Source: Brevundimonas sp. (GTDB taxonomy: Bacteria > Pseudomonadota > Alphaproteobacteria > Caulobacterales > Caulobacteraceae). From it: a stretch of DNA of 9,784 bases. The stretch's first letter is position 1; each line of letters begins with the position of its first letter. Below the pieces are notes generated by a model. The model was not told the origin of the DNA. It searched no databases and saw only the letters and a program-made list of their open reading frames with translations. The DNA lies in contig JADGMZ010000369.1 in the NCBI GenBank assembly GCA_015234495.1, forward strand, positions 1 to 9,784. The letters are read 5' to 3'. Shown here one piece after another: positions 1 to 8,536 of this stretch. The position numbers and the translations under genes were made by a program.

Positions 1-6
1 CACCTC

Positions 7-30
7 GCGCGGGGCCGCCCGGCCACGCGC
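7..30 (+). promoter_or_regulatory. GC-rich hairpin in the rpsA leader
   Basis: Bases 7-11 (GCGCG) pair with 26-30 (CGCGC). After one G-A mismatch, 13-16 pair with 21-24, leaving a four-base loop. The hairpin ends 20 nt before the rpsA TTG start. No T-run follows, so it is not an obvious terminator of an upstream gene. In other bacteria rpsA translation is autoregulated through a structured leader; that this hairpin serves that role is inference. Confidence 0.35.
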
Positions 31-50
31 CACAACCGTTAGAAACCCCA

Positions 51-1760
51 TTGACTGATACCCAAAGCTTCTCCCCCTCGCGTGACGACTTCGCCGCGCT
101 GCTCGACGAAACCCTTCAGGGCCGCGACCTTGGCGAAGGCCAGGTCGTCCACGGCCGCGTCGTCGGCATGGAAAAGGACATCCTGATCATCGACGTCGGT
201 CTGAAGACCGAAGGCCGCATCCCGGCCCGCGAATTCGGCATCGGCGAAGGCGCCGTCATCCCGAAGGTCGGCGACAACGTCGAGGTCTACCTCGAGCGCG
301 TCGAGAACGCCCTGGGTGAAGCCGTCATCAGCCGCGACAAGGCTCGCCGGGAGGAAGCCTGGACGCGTCTGGAAGTGGTCTTCGCCGACGGCCAGCCGGT
401 CAACGGCGTCATCGTCGGCCGCGTCAAGGGCGGCTTCACCGTCGACCTGGGCGGCGCTTCGGCCTTCCTGCCGGGCTCGCAGGTCGACATCCGCCCGGTG
501 CGCGACGTCGCCCCGCTGATGGGCAAGGAACAGCCCTTCGCCATCCTCAAGATGGACCGTCCGCGCGGCAACATCGTCGTCTCGCGTCGCGCCATCCTGG
601 AAGAAGCCCGCGCCGAACAGCGCACCGAGCTGGTCGGCCAGCTGCAAGAGGGTGAAGTCCGCGAAGGCGTGGTCAAGAACATCACCGACTACGGCGCGTT
701 CGTGGATCTGGGCGGCATCGACGGCCTGCTGCACGTCACCGACATGTCGTGGAAGCGCGTCTCGCACCCGTCGCAGGTCCTCGCCGTCGGCGACACCGTC
801 AAGGTCCAAATCGTCAAGATCAACCCGGACACCCAGCGCATCTCGCTGGGCATGAAGCAACTGCAGGCCGACCCGTGGGATGGCGTGGAAGCCAAGTATC
901 CGGTCGGCGCCAAGATGTCGGGCCGCATCACCAACATCACCGACTACGGCGCCTTCGTGGAGCTGGAAGCCGGCGTCGAGGGCCTGGTGCACGTCTCGGA
1001 AATGTCGTGGACCAAGAAGAACGTCCACCCCGGCAAGATCGTCTCGACCTCGCAGGAAGTCGACGTGGTCGTGCTGGACGTCGACGCCTCCAAGCGCCGC
1101 ATCTCGCTGGGCCTGAAGCAGGCCCAGGACAATCCGTGGGACGCCTTCGTGGCCGCCAACCCGATCGGCTCGACCGTCGAGGGCGAGGTCAAGAACGCCA
1201 CCGAGTTCGGCCTGTTCATCGGCCTCGACAACGACATCGACGGCATGGTCCACCTGTCGGACCTCGACTGGAACGTCTCGGGCGAGGAAGCCATCCAGCG
1301 CTACCGCAAGGGCGAGACCGTCAAGGCCAAGGTGCTGGACGTCGACGTCGAGAAGGAACGCGTCTCGCTGGGCATCAAGCAGCTCGGCGGCGACCCGATG
1401 GAAGGCGACACCTTCCGCAAGGGCCAGCAGGTCACCGTCACCGTGACGGCGATCGAGACCGGCGGCATCGAGGTCAAGTTCGGTGAAGACGACGCCCCGG
1501 CGACCGCCTTCATCCGCAAGTCCGACCTGTCCCGCGACCGCGCCGAACAGCGCACCGAGCGCTTCTCGGTCGGCGACCGCGTCGACGCCATGGTCACCGG
1601 CATCGACAAGGCCTCGCGCCGCGTCTCGGTGTCGATCAAGGCGCTCGAGATGAAGGACGAGAAGGAAGCCGTCGAACAGTTCGGTTCTTCGGACTCCGGC
1701 GCTTCGCTGGGCGACATCCTCGGGGCCGCCCTGCGCGAAAAGGCCGGTTCCAAGGAATAG
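51..1760 (+). CDS. rpsA: 30S ribosomal protein S1
   Basis: S1 binds single-stranded mRNA on the 30S subunit and promotes initiation on structured or weakly Shine-Dalgarno-led messages. The 569-aa product has six S1 (OB-fold) repeats at roughly residues 30-98, 114-180, 201-269, 286-355, 373-443 and 457-530. Repeats 3 to 5 carry the RNA-binding signature best (for example TDYGAFVDL at 212-220 and TDYGAFVEL at 297-305); repeats 1, 2 and 6 are more diverged, as is usual in S1. Length is close to the roughly 557-570 aa of other proteobacterial S1 proteins. The start is TTG at 51 (MTDTQSF); no in-frame ATG or GTG lies upstream within the window, and the first in-frame ATG is at residue 40, inside repeat 1. 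No clear Shine-Dalgarno precedes it. C-ending codons dominate, as expected of a highly expressed gene. A strong terminator follows, and ihfB lies downstream, a conserved proteobacterial pairing. Confidence 0.97.
   Translation: MTDTQSFSPSRDDFAALLDETLQGRDLGEGQVVHGRVVGMEKDILIIDVGLKTEGRIPAREFGIGEGAVIPKVGDNVEVYLERVENALGEAVISRDKARREEAWTRLEVVFADGQPVNGVIVGRVKGGFTVDLGGASAFLPGSQVDIRPVRDVAPLMGKEQPFAILKMDRPRGNIVVSRRAILEEARAEQRTELVGQLQEGEVREGVVKNITDYGAFVDLGGIDGLLHVTDMSWKRVSHPSQVLAVGDTVKVQIVKINPDTQRISLGMKQLQADPWDGVEAKYPVGAKMSGRITNITDYGAFVELEAGVEGLVHVSEMSWTKKNVHPGKIVSTSQEVDVVVLDVDASKRRISLGLKQAQDNPWDAFVAANPIGSTVEGEVKNATEFGLFIGLDNDIDGMVHLSDLDWNVSGEEAIQRYRKGETVKAKVLDVDVEKERVSLGIKQLGGDPMEGDTFRKGQQVTVTVTAIETGGIEVKFGEDDAPATAFIRKSDLSRDRAEQRTERFSVGDRVDAMVTGIDKASRRVSVSIKALEMKDEKEAVEQFGSSDSGASLGDILGAALREKAGSKE
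608..630 (+). repeat. 23-nt exact direct repeat, copy 1 (in rpsA)
   Basis: Bases 608-630 are identical to 1538-1560, in the same reading frame and 930 bp apart. Both copies encode RAEQRTE. Copy 1 lies between S1 repeats 2 and 3; copy 2 lies inside repeat 6, so they are not equivalent positions of the S1 fold. Confidence 0.8.
678..706 (+). repeat. S1-domain direct repeat, 28 of 29 nt identical to 933-961
   Basis: Bases 678-706 and 933-961 differ at one position only (G698/C953). Both encode NITDYGAFV, the first RNA-binding strand region of S1 repeats 3 and 4. This reflects domain duplication plus shared optimal codons. Confidence 0.8.
933..961 (+). repeat. S1-domain direct repeat, second copy
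   Basis: Partner of 678-706, in S1 repeat 4 of rpsA, in the same frame and 255 bp downstream. Confidence 0.8.
1538..1560 (+). repeat. 23-nt exact direct repeat, copy 2 (in rpsA)
   Basis: Partner of 608-630. It encodes RAEQRTE at residues 497-503, in S1 repeat 6. Confidence 0.8.
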
Positions 1761-1804
1761 GTCTCAAGGCGCGAGCGACCACGTCGTCAGCGCAGACCAC
1801 CTGG

Positions 1805-1842
1805 AAAAAGAGGGCGGCCGGAGCGATCCGGCCGCCTTTTTC
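1805..1842 (+). terminator. Intrinsic terminator of rpsA
   Basis: A perfect 10-bp GC stem (GGCGGCCGGA at 1813-1822 with TCCGGCCGCC at 1827-1836) closes a GCGA tetraloop and is followed by TTTTT at 1837-1841. An A-run at 1805-1809 can extend the stem by pairing with the T-run. The hairpin starts 52 nt after the rpsA stop, so it separates rpsA from ihfB transcription, at least partly. Confidence 0.93.
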
Positions 1843-1899
1843 GTGGCCGTCGCCGGGATGGTGAACGTCCAGTAACCGACATTTCGTCCGGAGGGGCCT

Positions 1900-1927
1900 T
1901 TTGCCTGTCGAAACCGGAGGCTAGGGT
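1900..1927 (+). promoter_or_regulatory. Candidate ihfB promoter
   Basis: After the rpsA terminator, TTTGCC (1900-1905) and TAGGGT (1922-1927) are separated by 16 nt. The -10 sits in GCTAGGGT, which resembles the GCTA-type -10 of Caulobacter housekeeping promoters. About 70 nt of leader would separate it from the ihfB start. It is a pattern match only. Confidence 0.35.
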
Positions 1928-1945
1928 GGCGCCGCATCCGGTTTC
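1910..1945 (+). promoter_or_regulatory. 9-bp inverted repeat flanking the putative ihfB -10
   Basis: GAAACCGGA (1910-1918) is the exact reverse complement of TCCGGTTTC (1937-1945), with 18 nt between them. The two arms straddle the candidate -10 box, a spacing of about 27 bp centre to centre that could suit a dimeric regulator or a leader hairpin. No regulator is identified. Confidence 0.45.
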
Positions 1946-1996
1946 CGGTTGCACCCGTAGAGCTCTGCGAAGGGCGTTGGAGGGCGGGGGCCTGAC

Positions 1997-2284
1997 ATGA
2001 TCAAATCCGAGCTGATCGAGAAGCTCGCGGCCGAAAACACCCACCTGACCCATGCCGAGGTCGAGCGGGTGGTGAACATCGTGCTGGGCCGGATGGTCGA
2101 GGCGCTGGGCGAGGGCGGCCGGGTCGAATTGCGCGGCTTCGGCGCCTTTTCGGTCCGCAGCCGGCCGGCCCGGGCGGGGCGCAACCCGCGGACGGGGGAG
2201 GCCGTCGAGGTGCCGGCCAAGGCGGTGCCCTTCTTCAAGAGCGGCAAGGAGCTGCGCGAGCGGCTGAACGCGGGGGACGCCTGA
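1997..2284 (+). CDS. ihfB: Integration host factor beta subunit
   Basis: This is the beta half of the IHF heterodimer, a sequence-specific DNA-bending protein of the nucleoid that acts in transcription, replication and recombination; its partner IhfA is encoded elsewhere. The 95-aa product spans the whole HU/IHF fold. An N-terminal helical dimerisation part (residues 1-40, beginning [10 protein letters not shown]) is followed by the conserved [13 protein letters not shown] strands (42-54). The DNA-intercalating arm has RNPRTGE at 62-68, with the wedge proline at 64, and the protein closes with the [15 protein letters not shown] helix. The KSELIE start, the [10 protein letters not shown] segment and the position behind rpsA favour IHF beta over HU. 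ATG at 1997 is preceded by GGAGGG at 1979-1984, a somewhat distant ribosome binding site. The stop is 1 nt before the mscL GTG. Confidence 0.94.
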   Translation: MIKSELIEKLAAENTHLTHAEVERVVNIVLGRMVEALGEGGRVELRGFGAFSVRSRPARAGRNPRTGEAVEVPAKAVPFFKSGKELRERLNAGDA

Positions 2285-2285
2285 G

Positions 2286-2702
2286 GTGGGGCTGTTCTCC
2301 GAGTTCAAGGAGTTCGCCGCCCACGGCAGCGTCGTCGACCTGGCGGTCGGGGTGATCATCGGCGCCTCGTTCGGCAAGATCGTCACCAGCCTGGTTGACC
2401 AGGTGATCATGCCGCCGATCGGCCTGCTGCTGGGCGGCATCGACTTCTCCAAGCTGGAATGGGTGCTGACGCCCGAGAACCCCGCCACCGAGGCGGTCGA
2501 GAAGGTCGCCATCCAGTACGGCGCCTTCATCAACACCCTGATCCAGTTCCTGATCGTCGCCTTCGTGGTCTTCCTGCTGGTCAGGGGGATCAACCGGCTG
2601 CGCCGCCAGCGTGCCGAGGATCCGGCGCCGGCCGCGCCGACCGCCACCGAGGCCCTGCTGGCCGAAATCCGCGACGAACTGAAGGCCCGGCCGAAAGGCT
2701 GA
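2286..2702 (+). CDS. mscL: Large-conductance mechanosensitive channel MscL
   Basis: MscL is a homopentameric inner-membrane channel that opens under high membrane tension and releases solutes during hypo-osmotic shock. The 138-aa product fits the family length. It has an amphipathic N-terminal helix (SEFKEFAAHGS, 5-15), a pore-lining TM1 (about 16-42, with VVDLAVGVIIGASFGKIV), the MPPIGLLLGG motif (42-51), a periplasmic loop (about 52-75) and TM2 (about 76-100). A basic cluster follows (RLRRQR, 104-109), then an Ala/Pro linker and the C-terminal cytoplasmic helix (TEALLAEIRDELK, 121-133). The start is GTG one base after the ihfB stop; GGGGGA at 2272-2277, inside ihfB, can act as its ribosome binding site, so translational coupling is likely. 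No intrinsic terminator is visible between mscL and the SOS operon downstream. Confidence 0.95.
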   Translation: MGLFSEFKEFAAHGSVVDLAVGVIIGASFGKIVTSLVDQVIMPPIGLLLGGIDFSKLEWVLTPENPATEAVEKVAIQYGAFINTLIQFLIVAFVVFLLVRGINRLRRQRAEDPAPAAPTATEALLAEIRDELKARPKG

Positions 2703-2742
2703 GGTCGTCCCCGGGAATCTGAAGCGCCGCCGGACTCCGGGT

Positions 2743-2748
2743 TTGACT
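2743..2748 (+). promoter_or_regulatory. Candidate -35 element of the imuA-imuB-dnaE2 promoter
   Basis: TTGACT is a close match to TTGACA/TTGACG. At normal spacing the -10 would fall within the LexA box (about 2765-2771), so bound LexA would block RNA polymerase. The -10 itself is not clear by eye. Confidence 0.5.
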
Positions 2749-2762
2749 CTCTCCGGGTGCGG

Positions 2763-2777
2763 GAACAAAAAGAGAAC
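2763..2777 (+). promoter_or_regulatory. LexA (SOS) box of the imuA-imuB-dnaE2 operon
   Basis: GAACAAAAAGAGAAC is a perfect GAAC-N7-GAAC direct repeat, read GTTC-N7-GTTC on the other strand. This is the established alphaproteobacterial LexA operator, distinct from the palindromic CTG-N10-CAG of E. coli. It ends 18 bp before the ATG of imuA and implies repression by LexA and induction by DNA damage. Confidence 0.93.
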
Positions 2778-2795
2778 AATCTCTTTCGGACTCCC

Positions 2796-3449
2796 ATGAC
2801 CCCTTCGTCCTTCGCATCGCCGGAGCGTTTTCCCGAGGCGGCCGCGCCGCTGGAGGAAGCGTGCGCGCCCCTGCCGCGGGACATGGGCGCGGCGGTGGCG
2901 TTCGCCTTGTCGCGACGACCGGCGGCGGACGAGAGGCCGGTGCTGCTGGCCCTGCCCCGGTCGTGGGTGGGCGAGTACGGCCGGCCGTATGCGCCGGGGC
3001 TGACGGGGCCGGCGCCGCTGCTGGTCCGCGCATCGACGACGGCCGAGGTGTTGTGGGCCCTGGAGCAGGGCCTGAGATCGGGAGCCGTTTCGCTGGCGCT
3101 GGGGGCGGCGGGCGACGCCACCCTGGCGCAGAGCCGGCGGCTGGAGTTCGCGGCCCGGCACGGCGGGGCGGTCGGGGTGACCCTGTCGCGCCGTCTCGAC
3201 GGGCTGAGCGCGGCCCGCCGGCGCTGGCGGGTGTCGGTGCTGGCCAGCCGCGGCGACGCCTGGGATCGGCGCGCGCCGGGACCGGCCCGGCTGCAGGCCG
3301 AACTGGCGCGCAGCCGCTACGAGCGCCCCGGCGCCTGGATTCTGGAGCAGGATGATGAGACGCATCGTCTCCGTCTGGCTGATCGACTGGCCGGTGTCCG
3401 TCCGGCGGCGATCGCTGGAACGGGCGCGCCGTCCGGCCTCGCCGCCTGA
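2796..3449 (+). CDS. imuA: ImuA, RecA/SulA-like accessory protein of the SOS mutasome
   Basis: ImuA is required with ImuB and DnaE2 for damage-induced mutagenesis in Caulobacter and relatives; its exact biochemical role is not settled. The 217-aa product aligns by eye with the ImuA family through LWALEQGLRSGAVSLALG (86-103), the QSRRLEFAARHGG helix (112-124), and a C-terminal W..EQDDETHRLRLADRL segment (181-198). No Walker A GxxxxGK(S/T) is present, so it is unlikely to be an active RecA-type ATPase. ATG at 2796 is chosen because the in-frame GTG at 2757 would place the LexA box inside the coding region. It is the first gene of the operon. Its last 32 codons (from residue 186) overlap the start of imuB, which is unusual in extent, but the family's C-terminal motif continues into the overlap. 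Confidence 0.88.
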   Translation: MTPSSFASPERFPEAAAPLEEACAPLPRDMGAAVAFALSRRPAADERPVLLALPRSWVGEYGRPYAPGLTGPAPLLVRASTTAEVLWALEQGLRSGAVSLALGAAGDATLAQSRRLEFAARHGGAVGVTLSRRLDGLSAARRRWRVSVLASRGDAWDRRAPGPARLQAELARSRYERPGAWILEQDDETHRLRLADRLAGVRPAAIAGTGAPSGLAA

Positions 3450-4958
3450 GCCCGCCCTCGATCCGCGCCAGCCCTTCGCCCTGACCCTGAAGAACAGTCG
3501 GGGGGCGCTGGTCCTGCACGCCCTCAACCCGGCCGCCCGCACCGCCGGACTGAGGCGCGGCCAGAGCCAGGCCGACGCCCGGGCCATGCTGCCGCAGCTG
3601 CTGTGCCAGCCGGCCGATCCGGCCGCGGACGCGCGGGCGCTGCAGGCGCTGGCGGCGTGGGCCGAGCGCTGGTCGCCCTCGGTCAGCCTCGACCCTTCGC
3701 CCGACGGACTGGAGGGGCTGTTTCTCGACGTCACCGGCGCGGGACATCTGTTCGGCGGCGAGGCGGCCTTGCTGAAGCAGATCCGCGACCGGCTGGCCGA
3801 GGCGGGCATCTCCGCCCGCGCCGCCGCCGCCCCGACGCCGGGCGCGGCCTGGGCCCTGGCGCGGTGGAGCGACCCGGAGGGCCATGCCCCCGTGGTGGGA
3901 CAGGCGCGGCTGCGCGAGCGGCTGGCGGAACTGCCGGTCGAGGCGCTGCGGCTGGACGCCACCACCCGGGCGCAGGCCCGGCGCTTCGGGCTGAAGCGGA
4001 TTGGCGACCTCTATCCGATGCCGCGGGCAGGGCTGGCGCGGCGCTTCCGCGGGGCCGGCGGGGTCGAACTGGTGCGGCGTCTGGACCAGGCGCTCGGCCA
4101 CGAGGGCGAGGCCCTGACGCCGGTGCGGCCGCCGGCCCGCTACCGCGCCTGGCAGGCCTTCGCCGAGCCGCTGGGCGACCTCGCCGGGATCGAGGCGCGG
4201 CTGCCGGACCTGGCCGCCGACCTGGCGCAGGCGCTGGAGAAGGACGGGCAGGGCGCGCGCGGCCTGACCCTGACCGGATTTCGCACCGACGGCCGGACGA
4301 CCGCGCTGTCGATCCGCACCGGTCGTCCCGGCCGCGAGCCGGCGGTCTGGCTGCGCCTGTTCCGCGAGGCGGGGCTGGGGCGGCTGGACCTGGGCTTCGG
4401 CGTCGACGCCCTGATGCTGGCGGCGGAGACCGTCGAGCCGATGGCGGCCCGGCAGGTCGCTATCGAGGGGGAGGCGGCGGCGCGGCAGGCCGAGGATCTG
4501 GCGGACCTGGTCGACCGGCTGTCCGCCCGTCTGGGCGAGGACCGGGTGCTGACGCCCGAGGCGATGGACAGCTGGACCCCCGAGCGGGCCGAGCGCTGGC
4601 GTCCGGCGCTGGCGGGGGCGGCGGCGCCGTTCGAGGCCGAGCCGGGGCGGCGGCCGATCCTGCTGTTCGATCCGCCCGAGCCGGTCGAGGCCATCGCCGA
4701 ACTGCCCGACGGGGCGCCGGCCCGCTTCACCTGGCGGCGGCTGTCGCGGCGGGTGATCCGAGCCGACGGCCCCGAGCGGCTGTCGCCGGAATGGTGGCGG
4801 CCGGCCGACCGGCTGCGCGGCCGCACCCGCGACTACTACCGCGTCGAGGATGAGGCCGGCGGCCGCTACTGGCTGTTCCGCGAGGGGCTGTACGGGCGCG
4901 AGTACGGCGGCGGCGAGGACGAGCGCGCGCCCTCGTGGTGGATGCACGGGATGCTGCC

Positions 4959-4962
<4 letters not shown>
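3352..4962 (+). CDS. imuB: ImuB, catalytically inactive Y-family polymerase homologue
   Basis: ImuB is the adaptor of the mutasome and bridges DnaE2, ImuA and the beta sliding clamp. The 536-aa product has a DinB/UmuC-like fold: palm, fingers and thumb over about 1-240, little-finger-like region about 250-360, then the ImuB-specific C-terminal tail ending in a typical TRDYYRVEDEAGGRYWLFRE segment. The catalytic carboxylates are lost: the D-x-D of active enzymes is W9-L-I11 (SVWLIDW), and the Asp-Glu before LDVT is E121-G122. This fits its non-polymerase role. Where many homologues carry a QxxLF/QLPLW-type clamp motif before the tail, this one reads QVAIEG (368-373). ATG at 3352 and ATG at 3355 are both possible; GGAG at 3344-3347 is spaced better for 3355 (MRRIVSVWL, 535 aa). 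The stop overlaps the dnaE2 GTG by 4 nt. Confidence 0.93.
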
Positions 4963-8338
<3,376 letters not shown>

Positions 8339-8342
<4 letters not shown>

Positions 8343-8536
8343 TCCTTGCGCTGGTAGCGCCACTTCCACAGGGCGTTGCCGAGGATGGGCAGGAAGCCGC
8401 CGACGAGGGCGGCGATCAGCACCGTCCAGAAGCCACCGCCGAGGCCGTATTCCCCGACCGCCGCCCCGACGCCGGCCGCCAGCAGCGGACCGAGCCAGGG
8501 CAGCCAGGCCGGCGGCCCGAAGCGAAACTCAGGCAT
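8339..8536 (-). CDS. Small two-helix membrane protein, unknown function
   Basis: I do not recognise a named family. The 65-aa product has two hydrophobic segments, about 11-30 (WLPWLGPLLAAGVGAAVGEY) and 36-57 (FWTVLIAALVGGFLPILGNALW), joined by a glycine-rich turn. A basic C-terminus follows (KWRYQRKD), suggesting a small inner-membrane hairpin with the C-terminus in the cytoplasm by the positive-inside rule. Its ATG lies within the last codons of hpd (8-nt overlap), with only a weak AAGG upstream, so expression probably depends on coupling to hpd. Its stop overlaps the dnaE2 stop on the other strand (CTAG). The overlaps at both ends and the coherent two-helix pattern support a real gene. It does not look like a tyrosine-catabolic enzyme, and any link to that pathway is positional only. 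Confidence 0.68.

Larger units (their letters stand above)
2715..2793 (+). promoter_or_regulatory. Cluster of four GANTC (CcrM-type) sites in the imuA promoter region
   Basis: GAATC lies at 2715-2719 and GACTC at 2733-2737, 2745-2749 and 2789-2793. GANTC is the recognition site of the cell-cycle methyltransferase CcrM of Caulobacter and relatives, and methylated GANTC near promoters is read by GcrA. The 2745 site overlaps the candidate -35. The sites themselves are certain; a regulatory effect is inference. Confidence 0.5.

Noticed and set aside
39..1253. A 404-codon antisense open frame over rpsA
   Set aside because: It is Asp/Ala/Val/His-rich, the mirror of rpsA's GTC/GAC/GCC codons; there is no domain.
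2730..2740. CCGGA-C-TCCGG as a terminator of mscL
   Set aside because: The 5-bp stem with a one-base centre cannot form a hairpin as drawn, and no T-run follows.
2735..2758. Direct octamer repeat CTCCGGGT (2735-2742 and 2751-2758) around the imuA -35
   Set aside because: It is real but short, and common in this base composition. The LexA box already explains regulation here.
2590..4947. A 785-codon antisense open frame over imuA/imuB
   Set aside because: It has shadow-frame composition (Pro/Arg/Ala/Gln-rich), no family signature, and crosses well-supported genes and their regulatory region.
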